A stretch of 40,978 bases of DNA from Acinetobacter gyllenbergii CIP 110306 = MTCC 11365. GTDB lineage: Bacteria > Pseudomonadota > Gammaproteobacteria > Pseudomonadales > Moraxellaceae. The position numbers and the translations under genes are program-made. Below are positions 1 to 7,930 of the stretch, piece by piece. Where the stretch lies: the NCBI RefSeq assembly GCF_000413855.1, contig NZ_ATGG01000033.1, forward strand, positions 1 through 40,978, read 5' to 3'. Positions within the stretch are counted from its first letter, which is position 1. Each line of letters begins with the position of its first letter. The notes below the pieces were generated by a model. The model did no database searches, was not told the DNA's origin, and worked only from the letters and a program-made list of their open reading frames with translations.

Positions 1-576
1 ACTGTAGAACCTTGGCTCAAAGCATTGGGAAAAAATTATAGAAAAGTGGATAGTACAGATGGAGCTAATTTAACCAATTTATATATCTATGATGAGATTG
101 GCGTTCGCTTGGTTGAGAGAAAAAATGATAAGCAAATTGATAGTTTTCGTTTCCGTTTAGAAAGACCAGAGCACGATATAAAGAAAGAAACAGATGCAGA
201 AATTGAAGAAGAGCTAAAGAAACCTGATACGGAGCAAGTAAGAAGTATCTTTAAGGATGCGATTGATGTAGATGGCGTACTTGTCGGTGCTTATCCCATG
301 CATGATGAAATTAGAAGTAAATTCCATGCAAAAACACGGGTGAGCTACAACTTTACGACAGATTGTAATGAAAATCAAAAAGGTGACGTATTTGGAATTG
401 AGTTAAGTACCAGTTTTAATGATCCTGAAGTGATTGATCATATGTATTTTTATAATTATTTTGATTCTATCAGTGATGAGGAGAAAGCGAGACAGCGTAA
501 AGCATTCTGTGAAGGCCCTGATCGCGATCATCCTATTTTAGGCGGCGGTTGTGACGACTATCCTGTGAAAAAATAA
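1..576 (+). CDS. Partial paralogue of the lipoprotein at 588-1388 (5' end missing)
   Basis: The reading frame is open from the first base of the window, so the N-terminus lies upstream; the ATG at 25 is internal. From the first codon the protein aligns without gaps to the neighbour at 588-1388 (shared TV-PWLKALGKNYRKVDS), about 88% identical by eye over roughly 155 residues. After the FNDPEVIDH block the two diverge completely: this copy ends in a Cys-containing tail (FCEGPDRDHP, then GGGCDDYPVKK). The missing N-terminus is presumably a lipoprotein signal as in the neighbour, which would place it in the cell envelope. I do not recognise the family securely. The gene is 11 bp upstream of its paralogue and probably co-transcribed with it. 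Tandem copies with a conserved core and variable end are common among immunity proteins of secreted toxins, but no toxin gene is visible, so that role is inference only. Confidence 0.85.
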   Translation, partial: TVEPWLKALGKNYRKVDSTDGANLTNLYIYDEIGVRLVERKNDKQIDSFRFRLERPEHDIKKETDAEIEEELKKPDTEQVRSIFKDAIDVDGVLVGAYPMHDEIRSKFHAKTRVSYNFTTDCNENQKGDVFGIELSTSFNDPEVIDHMYFYNYFDSISDEEKARQRKAFCEGPDRDHPILGGGCDDYPVKK

Positions 577-587
577 CTGTATTGAAT

Positions 588-1388
588 ATGAATAAATTTA
601 ATATTTTTGGAATTCTGCTTATCAGCTTTGTATGTATCAGTTGCAGTAATGACCAGTCAGCAGGGCAACCAAGTGCTGATACAGAAGGATCTATCAAGAA
701 ATTAAACCAGAAGCATCAATTTAAGGTGCGTGGCTGTGCAATTCATTATAACGGCACAGATCTCTATCTGAATTCTACTGTAGACCCTTGGCTCAAAGCA
801 TTGGGAAAAAATTATAGAAAAGTGGACAGTACAGATGGAGCTAATTTAACCAATTTATATATCTATGATGATATAGGCGTTCGCTTGGTTGAGAGAAAAA
901 ATGACAAGCAAATTGATAGTTTTCGATTTCGTTTAGAACGTCCAGCACATGATATTAAAAAAGAAACCAATGCCGAAATAGAAGCAGAATTGAAGAAACC
1001 TGATACGGAACAAGTACGGAGTATATTTAAAGATGGGATTGATGTAGAGGGTGTACTTGTCGGTGCTTATCCCATGCATGATGAAATTAGAAGTAAATTC
1101 CATTCCAAAACACGCGTGAGCTACAACCTTAAGGCAGATTGTAATGAAAATCAAAAAGGTGAGCCATTTGGAATTGAGTTAAGTACCAGTTTTAATGATC
1201 CAGAAGTGATTGATCATCTGTATTTTTATAATTACTTAGATTCGATGAGTGAAGAGCAAAAAAAACATTTATATAGAAGAAAAGATGAAACTGGTAAGGA
1301 GGTATGCGACGAATATTTTGATGTAAAAGCTATGAAGGTTGTCCCAAGATACTGCACGGAAAAGGAGTTGGAAGAGGAAAATAAGTAA
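588..1388 (+). CDS. Putative lipoprotein, tandem paralogue of the preceding gene
   Basis: The 266-residue product starts MNKFNIFGILLISFVCISCS, a short basic n-region, a hydrophobic stretch and a Cys at a plausible lipobox (ISC; position -3 is not the usual Leu, so lipidation is likely rather than certain). A TTG at 582 in frame is a possible alternative start; ATG 588 gives the better signal peptide. The core from about residue 65 to 215 matches the truncated gene upstream almost residue for residue, and the last 45 or so residues, rich in Glu and Lys with two Cys, are unrelated to it. No catalytic motif is visible. It sits in a run of four plus-strand small lipoprotein genes. Function unknown; an envelope-anchored immunity or adaptor protein is one possibility. 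Confidence 0.85.
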   Translation: MNKFNIFGILLISFVCISCSNDQSAGQPSADTEGSIKKLNQKHQFKVRGCAIHYNGTDLYLNSTVDPWLKALGKNYRKVDSTDGANLTNLYIYDDIGVRLVERKNDKQIDSFRFRLERPAHDIKKETNAEIEAELKKPDTEQVRSIFKDGIDVEGVLVGAYPMHDEIRSKFHSKTRVSYNLKADCNENQKGEPFGIELSTSFNDPEVIDHLYFYNYLDSMSEEQKKHLYRRKDETGKEVCDEYFDVKAMKVVPRYCTEKELEEENK

Positions 1389-1433
1389 ACTTCTTTTTTT
1401 TCTTAGTAGTTGTAATGTTCAGGATGATTTTTA

Positions 1434-1790
1434 ATGAAATACAAGTTGATTTTAATTGTTTTGGTTATTTTTGCGCTGCAAGGCTGTGGCAAGAAATATA
1501 AGATTACACCTGAAAATTTAAATGTAGCCCATGTTAATCAATTTTATCATCAGGTCATTCATATTTCTGGTGGAAAAGTTATTGATAAGCATAAGCCATT
1601 AAATACAGACATCCCAAAGGATCTAGGAGTTGAGGTTCGACCTGTTGATGATTTAGATGGATATAATAGAATAGAAATTAAGGGAACTCCAAGGTATAAA
1701 GGTACATTTACAGTTCATATCTCAGCTGGGTTTTACGCTGGCGGGGACGCTGAAATAGACAAAAAATACACTTTTATAGTTCAAGAGTAA
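1434..1790 (+). CDS. Small Ig-like lipoprotein, first of a tandem pair
   Basis: 118 residues. The N-terminus ends in a perfect lipobox, LQGC, with Cys18 as the lipidation site, and an AGGA stretch lies upstream of the ATG. The mature part is short (about 100 residues) and all-beta in appearance. Its C-terminal half, IKGTPRYKGTFTVHISAGFY, has the G-x-P-x-x-x-G-x-[FY]-x-[IV] pattern of bacterial Ig/cadherin-like (He_PIG-type) strands. The next gene is a clear paralogue (shared ITPENL/VQPSEL, AH-N--Y, GGRVI or GGKVI, LGVEV or MGVEV). Cellular location is most likely the inner leaflet of the outer membrane or the inner membrane facing the periplasm. Function unknown. Confidence 0.85.
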   Translation: MKYKLILIVLVIFALQGCGKKYKITPENLNVAHVNQFYHQVIHISGGKVIDKHKPLNTDIPKDLGVEVRPVDDLDGYNRIEIKGTPRYKGTFTVHISAGFYAGGDAEIDKKYTFIVQE

Positions 1791-1818
1791 TTGAATAGTC
1801 ATAGTTTAAGGGTTTGGT

Positions 1819-2172
1819 ATGAATTTCACATTTATCTTTACTCTATGTTTCGCTTTAATGGGATGTAGTCGAAATTATCAAGTACAACCTAGTGAATTAC
1901 CAATCGCTCATATGAATAAAAATTATAGTCAGGATATTACGATTACAGGTGGAAGAGTTATAGAAAGAAGTTTTGAGATAAAAACAAACTTTCCAAGTGA
2001 TATGGGGGTTGAAGTAAAGCCGATTAATACAAATGATATAAGTGCGTATAATAAATTAAGGGTAGAAGGAGTACCAAAATATAAAGGAGCCTACGATATC
2101 AGTATTTCTGTGGGTTTTTATGGGGCGGGGGATGATGAGTTGAGTAAAACCTACAAATTTGTTGTGAATTAA
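1819..2172 (+). CDS. Small Ig-like lipoprotein, second of a tandem pair
   Basis: 117 residues, start supported by AAGGG 8 bases upstream of ATG 1819. Signal peptide with lipobox LMGC (Cys16). Roughly half identical to the 1434-1790 product and colinear over its full length, including the GVPKYKGAYDISISVGFYG stretch that matches the Ig-like pattern of its neighbour. The 28-bp gap and same orientation suggest one transcript, closed by the hairpin at 2201-2230. The conserved residues are mostly structural Gly, Pro and Tyr, with no enzyme motif, so a binding or structural role is more likely than catalysis. Confidence 0.85.
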   Translation: MNFTFIFTLCFALMGCSRNYQVQPSELPIAHMNKNYSQDITITGGRVIERSFEIKTNFPSDMGVEVKPINTNDISAYNKLRVEGVPKYKGAYDISISVGFYGAGDDELSKTYKFVVN

Positions 2173-2200
2173 ATGTTTGGACACTAACTTTCTAAATTAT

Positions 2201-2230
2201 AAAAAAGCAGAGCCGAAGCTCTGCTTTTTA
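2201..2230. terminator. Bidirectional terminator between lipoprotein cluster and purB
   Basis: A 12-bp perfect inverted repeat (2202-2213 with 2218-2229) around a CGAA tetraloop has an A-run on the left and a T-run on the right, so it can work in both directions. It lies between two convergent transcription units, the plus-strand lipoproteins and the minus-strand purB operon. Confidence 0.85.
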
Positions 2231-2242
2231 AGTCAATCAGTT

Positions 2243-3631
2243 TTAGATTTTGCTGATCAAGTCATTGATTTGTTTTGCTTGTTCAGCTGCATTACCCGTA
2301 TAGGTTGCAGGTGTTAACTCAGCTAGGCGAGCACGCTCATCAGCTGGTACTTGTGCAAGTTCATCACCATTGACGAAGTTCACCATCATCTCACGTGTCA
2401 TTGCTTGACCACGAGTAAGTGCTTTTAATTTTTCGTATGGCTTTTCAACATTGTAGCGACGCATAACAGTTTGGATCGGCTCTGCAAGAACTTCTTGTGC
2501 TTGATTTAAATCTTCGTCTAAACGTGCAGCATTCAGTTCAAGTTTACCAACGCCTTTTAAGCAGGCATCAAAAGCAATTAAGCTTTGGGCAAAACCAACA
2601 CCCATATTACGTAATACGGTTGAGTCAGTTAAGTCACGTTGCCAGCGTGAAACAGGCAGCTTTTCACCTAAGTGACCTAAAACAGCATTGGCAATACCCA
2701 AGTTACCTTCAGAGTTTTCAAAGTCAATCGGGTTAACTTTATGCGGCATGGTTGAAGAACCCACTTCGCCATCTTTTAACTTTTGTTTGAAGTAACCGAG
2801 TGAGATATAGCCCCAAACGTCACGGTTAAAGTCGATCAAGATGGTGTTGTAACGGCGTAGAGCATCAAATAACTCAGCCATATAGTCATGTGGCTCGATT
2901 TGTGTGGTATACGGGTTGAAGCTTAGGCCTAAAGACTCAACGAATGCTTGTGCATGTGCAGCCCAGTCAATTTCAGGGTAAGCAGAAAGGTGAGCATTAT
3001 AGTTACCGACAGCACCATTGATCTTGCCGAGTAATTCAACATTTTCAAATTGCTTGATTTGGCGCGCTAAACGATAAGCAACGTTTGCCATCTCTTTACC
3101 CAACGTGGTAGGGCTTGCCGTTTGACCATGTGTACGAGACAACATCGGTTGTTCAGCATGCGTTGTTGCCAAAGCAGAAATCGCATTGAGAAGTTGCTTC
3201 ATACTTGCAACTAAAACTTCACGACCATTTTTCAACATTAGCGCATGAGACAAGTTGTTGATGTCTTCAGAAGTACAGGCAAAGTGAATGAATTCGCCTG
3301 CATTTTGTAATTCATCAATATTGGCAATTTTTTCTTTAAGGAAATATTCAACCGCTTTTACATCGTGGTTCGTAGTGCGTTCAATTTCTTTAATGCGGTT
3401 TGCATCTTCTTCAGAGAAGTTTGAAACGATTGCATCTAAAGCTGCATTGGTTTCATTTGAAAACGGTGCAACTTCAATGATTTCTGCACGATTTGCAAGT
3501 GCTTGTAACCAACGCACTTCAACCGTGACACGAGCGTGGATTAAACCAAACTCAGACAAAAAAGGGCGTAGGGCATCGCATTTGCTAGCGTAACGTCCAT
3601 CAAGTGGCGAGAGTGCGGTTAAAGCATTCAT
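2243..3631 (-). CDS. purB: Adenylosuccinate lyase PurB
   Basis: 462 residues, usual length for the proteobacterial enzyme. It catalyses two steps of purine synthesis: SAICAR to AICAR plus fumarate, and adenylosuccinate to AMP plus fumarate; cytosolic homotetramer. Visible landmarks are the N-terminal MNALTALSPLDGRYASKCDA, the THGQTASPTTLGKE block (catalytic His of the TSHD/THGQ region), and the fumarase/aspartase superfamily signature GSSTMPHKVNPIDFEN near residue 295. It is the last gene of a minus-strand cluster nudJ-mnmA-hflD-purB, the same order as in E. coli. A 54-bp gap separates it from hflD, so it could also have its own promoter. Confidence 0.98.
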   Translation of the reverse strand: MNALTALSPLDGRYASKCDALRPFLSEFGLIHARVTVEVRWLQALANRAEIIEVAPFSNETNAALDAIVSNFSEEDANRIKEIERTTNHDVKAVEYFLKEKIANIDELQNAGEFIHFACTSEDINNLSHALMLKNGREVLVASMKQLLNAISALATTHAEQPMLSRTHGQTASPTTLGKEMANVAYRLARQIKQFENVELLGKINGAVGNYNAHLSAYPEIDWAAHAQAFVESLGLSFNPYTTQIEPHDYMAELFDALRRYNTILIDFNRDVWGYISLGYFKQKLKDGEVGSSTMPHKVNPIDFENSEGNLGIANAVLGHLGEKLPVSRWQRDLTDSTVLRNMGVGFAQSLIAFDACLKGVGKLELNAARLDEDLNQAQEVLAEPIQTVMRRYNVEKPYEKLKALTRGQAMTREMMVNFVNGDELAQVPADERARLAELTPATYTGNAAEQAKQINDLISKI

Positions 3632-3685
3632 ACAGATTCCTTAATTTTGGAATAAACATAAAAATAAATTCGTTGTAGCATCGGT

Positions 3686-4417
3686 CTATACCACCTGATA
3701 CTGCAAACGAGCGAGAGCTTGAATATCTTGCAATAATTTGCGTTTACTAAAGATCATACTCCATGAGCTGCCACCGAGCTGCTTCCATAAATGTGCAAGT
3801 TGTAAGCCTGTAAAGAGGCATGCACGAATACGGTTGGTATGATTGATATCTTTAAATGCTTCGGCATTGCCACGCACTAAAATACGTGGATTGATCTGTC
3901 CAGCAGTTTCTACATAGGTCTGTGCGAGATTGGCAATGATGCTTGGGTGCAGATAGTTATTATCGAAAAATGAGAGTTGCTTTAAGATTTTTTGCTGTGC
4001 TGTTTCGATGATTTTGACGTATTCGGGATTGCTGTAGACTTTCTTTTCCAGTTGCAATAAAGCCATTGCATAGGACATCGGCAGTTTAGCCGTAGACATT
4101 TTTGGAACACGGGATTTGGGCGCGGTATTAAAAGGCTGAGTAATACAGCCTTCTAATGTTTTTAAGCCGAGTGAAATATCAGCAAGTTGATTAAAGAAAT
4201 CTAGGGTTTGCGTAGCATTGTTGGCAGTCGGTCTAATATTCAGGCTGGCTTTGATCAATAGCTCAAAATAAAAATTACCACTATCACCAATGCTTTGCTG
4301 GCCAGCCATTGCAGTCATATGTGTTAACTGAGTTGCCTGAAAGACCGCAGCCAATGCCAGAGCACGGTTCTGTCTAACATTCAACGCTTGAGTGTGCTGA
4401 AAGGGTAACTCGACCAT
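3686..4417 (-). CDS. hflD: HflD family protein (lysogenization regulator homologue)
   Basis: 243 residues, predicted mostly helical with no catalytic motif. Assignment rests on the N-terminal helix pattern (ALALAAVFQATQLTH), the overall size and above all the position between mnmA and purB, which is where hflD lies in E. coli. In E. coli HflD is a peripheral inner-membrane protein that binds phage lambda CII; its general cellular role is unclear. ATG 4417 lies 18 bases downstream of the mnmA stop, consistent with one transcript. It is somewhat longer than the E. coli protein because of an N-terminal extension. Confidence 0.88.
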   Translation of the reverse strand: MVELPFQHTQALNVRQNRALALAAVFQATQLTHMTAMAGQQSIGDSGNFYFELLIKASLNIRPTANNATQTLDFFNQLADISLGLKTLEGCITQPFNTAPKSRVPKMSTAKLPMSYAMALLQLEKKVYSNPEYVKIIETAQQKILKQLSFFDNNYLHPSIIANLAQTYVETAGQINPRILVRGNAEAFKDINHTNRIRACLFTGLQLAHLWKQLGGSSWSMIFSKRKLLQDIQALARLQYQVV

Positions 4418-4435
4418 GCTTCGCTTCCAATTTCC

Positions 4436-5569
4436 TTAAATAAAATCTGGTTCAGGTGCATTGGTATGGTGAATCACACCACCGCCTAAGCAAACCTCTC
4501 CAGAGTAGAACACCACGCTTTGTCCTGGAGTCACAGCGCGTTGCGGCTCATCAAACTCAACCCGAATGCCATGTTCAGTCTGTTCATCGCGATAAATTGT
4601 ACACGCTTGATCTGGCTGACGATAACGGGTTTTCGCTGTGCAGCGGAATCCAGCCGATGGAATGTCCTGTTCACCTGCAACCCAATCAATCGACTCGCTC
4701 CAAAGCTGTGTACTTTGCATCAATGGATGTTCATGTCCTTGACCAATCACTAGTCGGTTATTGGCAATATCTTTATGGAGTACGAACCATGCACCTTCTT
4801 GTACACCTTTCATACCACCGATACCGATACCACCGCGCTGACCCAGCGTATAGTACATCAAGCCATGATGTTCACCAACTTCTTTACCTGATTCCAAAAC
4901 AATTTTTCCAGCTTGTGCAGGTAAGTATTGTTTTAGGAAGTCAGTAAAGCGACGCTCACCAATAAAACAGATACCGGTGGAGTCTTTTTTCTTGGCTGTT
5001 GCTAAATCCAGTTGCTCTGCAATGCGACGCACTTCGGGTTTTTCAATTTCACCCACAGGGAACAAGGTCTTGTTAATTTCTCGACCATGAACCGCATGTA
5101 AGAAATAGGTTTGATCTTTATTATTATCGACACCACGGAGCAATGGCGCATAGCTTTCGCCACGTGAATTTTGTAGGCTCGCACCACGACGTGCATAGTG
5201 ACCTGTGGCTATAAAGTCTGCACCCAAGGTCATGGCATGATCGAGGAAGGCGCGGAATTTAATTTCTTTATTGCACAGAATATCTGGGTTTGGTGTGCGA
5301 CCCGCAGCGTATTCAGCCAAGAAGTGTTCAAAAACACGATCCCAGTATTCCATGGCAAAATTGGCGGTGTGCAGCTTGATACCAATCTTATCTGCAACCG
5401 CTTGTGCATCTGCTAGGTCTTCTAATGCTGTGCAGTAATCCGTACCATCATCTTCTTCCCAGTTTTTCATGAAAAGACCTTCAACTTGATATCCTTGTTG
5501 AAGTAATAATGCGGCAGAAACGGAGGAGTCTACACCACCAGACATACCGACGATGACACGTTGTTGCAT
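4436..5569 (-). CDS. mnmA: tRNA-specific 2-thiouridylase MnmA
   Basis: 377 residues. MnmA thiolates U34 of tRNA-Lys, -Glu and -Gln, receiving sulfur through the Tus relay. The ATP pyrophosphatase P-loop GMSGGVDSSV is at residues 8-17. The first catalytic Cys lies in PNPDILCNKEIKF near residue 100 and the second, persulfide-bearing Cys in GICFIGERRF near residue 200; both are present. The C-terminal beta-barrel ends in a region containing TPGQSVVFYSGEVCLGGGVI. ATG 5569 is four bases from the stop of the Nudix gene, so the two are translationally close. Confidence 0.98.
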   Translation of the reverse strand: MQQRVIVGMSGGVDSSVSAALLLQQGYQVEGLFMKNWEEDDGTDYCTALEDLADAQAVADKIGIKLHTANFAMEYWDRVFEHFLAEYAAGRTPNPDILCNKEIKFRAFLDHAMTLGADFIATGHYARRGASLQNSRGESYAPLLRGVDNNKDQTYFLHAVHGREINKTLFPVGEIEKPEVRRIAEQLDLATAKKKDSTGICFIGERRFTDFLKQYLPAQAGKIVLESGKEVGEHHGLMYYTLGQRGGIGIGGMKGVQEGAWFVLHKDIANNRLVIGQGHEHPLMQSTQLWSESIDWVAGEQDIPSAGFRCTAKTRYRQPDQACTIYRDEQTEHGIRVEFDEPQRAVTPGQSVVFYSGEVCLGGGVIHHTNAPEPDFI

Positions 5570-5573
5570 CTAA

Positions 5574-6062
5574 TTAAGCGTCCAAATGAGAAGTTAATGA
5601 GGGAGAAAAAGGGTGCTCATAAATAAGCGATAAAGGATATTTTTTGCCAGCCAAGGCATCTTTAACAGCTTTTAAAACCAATGGGCTACGCGCTCGTGCT
5701 GATTCTTGTAGTTCATCCAAGTTCATCCATACTGCAGCGACAATGCCTGTATCCAGTTGTGCATTTTCTTCAACTGCCGTGACATGGGCCAAGAAGCAAA
5801 AACGATAGTAGGTACGATCAGGAAACATTGGCGGTGTATAGGTATAGATGCCCAGTAGATGATCAATTTCAACGTGATGGCCTGTTTCTTCTAAGGTCTC
5901 ACGAATGGCTGCTTGAATAATGGTTTCACCACATTCGACATGACCTGCTGGTTGATTAAACACGGTATGTACAAAGCCTTCGCTGTGTTCTTCAACAAAC
6001 AGAAAACGTCCGTCTTTTTCGACTACAGTGGCGACTGTGACATGAGGTGTCCAAGCGGTCAT
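5574..6062 (-). CDS. nudJ: Nudix hydrolase, NudJ-like phosphatase
   Basis: The 162-residue product from ATG 6062 carries a complete Nudix box, G-HVECG-E-x7-RETLEETGH, matching GX5EX7REUXEEXGU, around residues 38-60. In-frame TTG 6074 and GTG 6071 would add four residues, but ATG 6062 gives an N-terminus (MTAWTPHVTVATVVE) typical of the family. NudJ of E. coli dephosphorylates thiamin pyrophosphate-type substrates and nucleoside tri/diphosphates; the exact substrate here cannot be read from sequence. It is the first gene of the cluster with mnmA, hflD and purB, the same order as in E. coli, which supports the NudJ assignment over other Nudix types. Confidence 0.88.
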   Translation of the reverse strand: MTAWTPHVTVATVVEKDGRFLFVEEHSEGFVHTVFNQPAGHVECGETIIQAAIRETLEETGHHVEIDHLLGIYTYTPPMFPDRTYYRFCFLAHVTAVEENAQLDTGIVAAVWMNLDELQESARARSPLVLKAVKDALAGKKYPLSLIYEHPFSPSLTSHLDA

Positions 6063-6240
6063 AGAAAGCACCAAGGTTTTAAAAAACGTATTCTACAAAA
6101 TTTGAGGCTCGGTGGCTAGTTGATGTCGATGTGCATTTTTCTGACATGAGTTGAATATAAGGTTTTAGTTGTAAAATATGACAATATTCAATTAACGTTT
6201 AGGCATCCCTTTTTTTAATTTTCTAATTCTTAATAAATAT

Positions 6241-6762
6241 ATGCATTCAGTTTCCGCCATTTTTTTACAAGAACATCCAATTCATGGGTGTATTCATGAT
6301 GTAAGCAACAAGTTAAAACCATTTCCGATTCTTGCAATTGATGATGTGCCCTTGAATCAATGGGTCAATCAAAATACAGAGATTCTTGAGCGCACAGATA
6401 ACTTGGTTCCCGCTCAAGGGTGGCTATACGATTTTGAGAGTGAGCTTGCATTAAGTCATGCTTGGGCGCTTTTAACGCCGAATTATTGTGAATATGGTCC
6501 AATTTCAACTGTTGTTCCTATTTTAGTCTGTCCAGATGATTTGGATCTGATCTGTAGTGTCGTTGTCGTTGAGCAAGTGGTTACAGCGACAGAAGTAAAA
6601 TGGGTAAGATTTGGGCAAGCATTTGGAAATCTCCATGATGTTGTGACTTCTGTTATTTGGCAGCAAGCTCCAATTACACCAGAATTAACCTTCCAGTTTT
6701 CACAATTTGAACAAACTGTTTGTGAGTTAAAAGGCTTGGATCGGATGTGGCGTAATGCTTAG
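6241..6762 (+). CDS. Conserved-looking hypothetical protein
   Basis: 173 residues from ATG 6241. No signal peptide, no membrane segment and no motif I can name. The composition is acidic and rich in Val, Trp and Gln, with several central beta-strand-like segments (ISTVVPILVC, LICSVVVVEQVV), suggesting a soluble cytoplasmic alpha/beta protein. There is no convincing ribosome-binding site before the ATG. It stands alone between the divergent nudJ operon and a nucleotidyltransferase gene 130 bases downstream. The reading frame is intact and has normal codon use for this window, so it is probably real; function unknown. Confidence 0.7.
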   Translation: MHSVSAIFLQEHPIHGCIHDVSNKLKPFPILAIDDVPLNQWVNQNTEILERTDNLVPAQGWLYDFESELALSHAWALLTPNYCEYGPISTVVPILVCPDDLDLICSVVVVEQVVTATEVKWVRFGQAFGNLHDVVTSVIWQQAPITPELTFQFSQFEQTVCELKGLDRMWRNA

Positions 6763-6892
6763 ATCTCAGGATATGTTGTATGCAGCAAAAATCTTCATTA
6801 GTGTGATGGGATAATGAAACATTTGAGTGTCTTCAAGCGTTAAAACATAGCTCAAGGCTACTCTATTCGGTTGTTCTGAGGTGTAGGAATGA

Positions 6893-7609
6893 ATGATGAT
6901 TCAAAAGGCATATCAGCCAGTTTTAAAAGACCTAATCTCGGTTTTTACTGGCGAATTTACGACACAGCTTGATAGCCTTTATATTTATGGAAGTGTAGCG
7001 AAAGGAAAAGCGATTGTTGGTCAGTCAGATTTAGATGTGTGTGTTATTTTTAAGCATCAAATTGAGCATCTGGATCAAAAAATCGCTGAAATTAAAGCAA
7101 GCCTTATCGCGATCTATCCTTTTATTGCAAAGATTGATGTCGATGTTGGCTATTTAAGCGAGGTTCTACATGAGAAAAATAAGCGTCGATGGGGAGCGTG
7201 GATTAAGTTTTTTTGTACCAATATTTATGGGAGAGATTTAAGCTGTTTTTTCAAGGATATCGAGATTGATAGACAGGTAATTCGAGCAATCAATGATGGA
7301 TATCATGAGGAAATACAAGCATATTTGGATGTGCTGGAAGTAAATGACAAGCCTCAAGAGGAATTGATCAAGCTAAAAAAATCTTTAATAAAAAGAATGA
7401 TTCGTCTGCTGCCTTTAACTTTGAATAATATTGAGGACTGGCCATTAAGTTTAAATGACACCATCGAACAAACGATACTGGCCTATCCTCAGCAAAAAGA
7501 TCGGCTGTTTTTCTTGCTGCAAGAACTTGATCATCCAAGCTCAGTTGATGTGCTCTTAATGAATCAATTAACAGAGACTTATATTTGGATTGAAGCGCAT
7601 TTGATTTAA
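6893..7609 (+). CDS. Stand-alone nucleotidyltransferase-domain protein
   Basis: 238 residues. The N-terminal part carries the polymerase-beta-type nucleotidyltransferase signature, YGSVAKGKAIVGQSDLDVCV (residues about 33-52), with the two metal-binding Asp in SDLD and a probable third in KIDVDVGYL near residue 83. The remainder is helical, as in the ANT(3'')/kanamycin-nucleotidyltransferase-like group. The motif supports NMP transfer from an NTP; the acceptor (antibiotic, protein or tRNA) cannot be told from sequence. ATG 6893 is followed by a second ATG at 6896, and an out-of-frame ATG at 6889 should not be used. It is not next to a recognisable HEPN antitoxin partner, so a MNT/HEPN pair is not supported. 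Confidence 0.85.
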   Translation: MMIQKAYQPVLKDLISVFTGEFTTQLDSLYIYGSVAKGKAIVGQSDLDVCVIFKHQIEHLDQKIAEIKASLIAIYPFIAKIDVDVGYLSEVLHEKNKRRWGAWIKFFCTNIYGRDLSCFFKDIEIDRQVIRAINDGYHEEIQAYLDVLEVNDKPQEELIKLKKSLIKRMIRLLPLTLNNIEDWPLSLNDTIEQTILAYPQQKDRLFFLLQELDHPSSVDVLLMNQLTETYIWIEAHLI

Positions 7610-7930
7610 TTTTTGCTGTTTCTATTTGCTCAATCTATGACTTGTTTAAATAAATATCCTTTACATAAACGTGCGATGAATTTGGCAAACGGAAGACGGA
7701 TTCCCACATGCGCAAAAAAAACTATGTATCACCGACAGCCAAAATTTGATCTCTAGTAAATCGAAAGTGTTTGATTCAAAAAAACAGAATGTGCTAGTGT
7801 GTTTTTTGACCGTAGGGTAAAAATAATAATCCCCGCCTAGAAAAGTCATATTTGTGATGGCCTTTCAATGATTTAGAAGTAGAACAGATAATTTATTAGA
7901 TTGATAGACAGCACACGGAGTTAAAATATT
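7610..7930. other. Intergenic region upstream of fmdA
   Basis: About 320 bases with no supported gene. The 62-codon minus-strand frame at 7661-7849 lacks a ribosome-binding site and has no recognisable content. The region should hold the fmdA promoter; a TTGACC at 7805 is present, but no -10 at proper spacing is convincing. GGAG lies 12 bases before the fmdA ATG. Confidence 0.5.

Noticed and set aside
6893..7609. MNT/HEPN toxin-antitoxin pair for the nucleotidyltransferase
   Set aside because: The protein is too long for a minimal MNT antitoxin, and neighbouring frames lack a HEPN R-x4-6-H motif.
7661..7849. 62-codon minus-strand frame before fmdA
   Set aside because: No start signal, no motif, low-complexity composition; likely chance.
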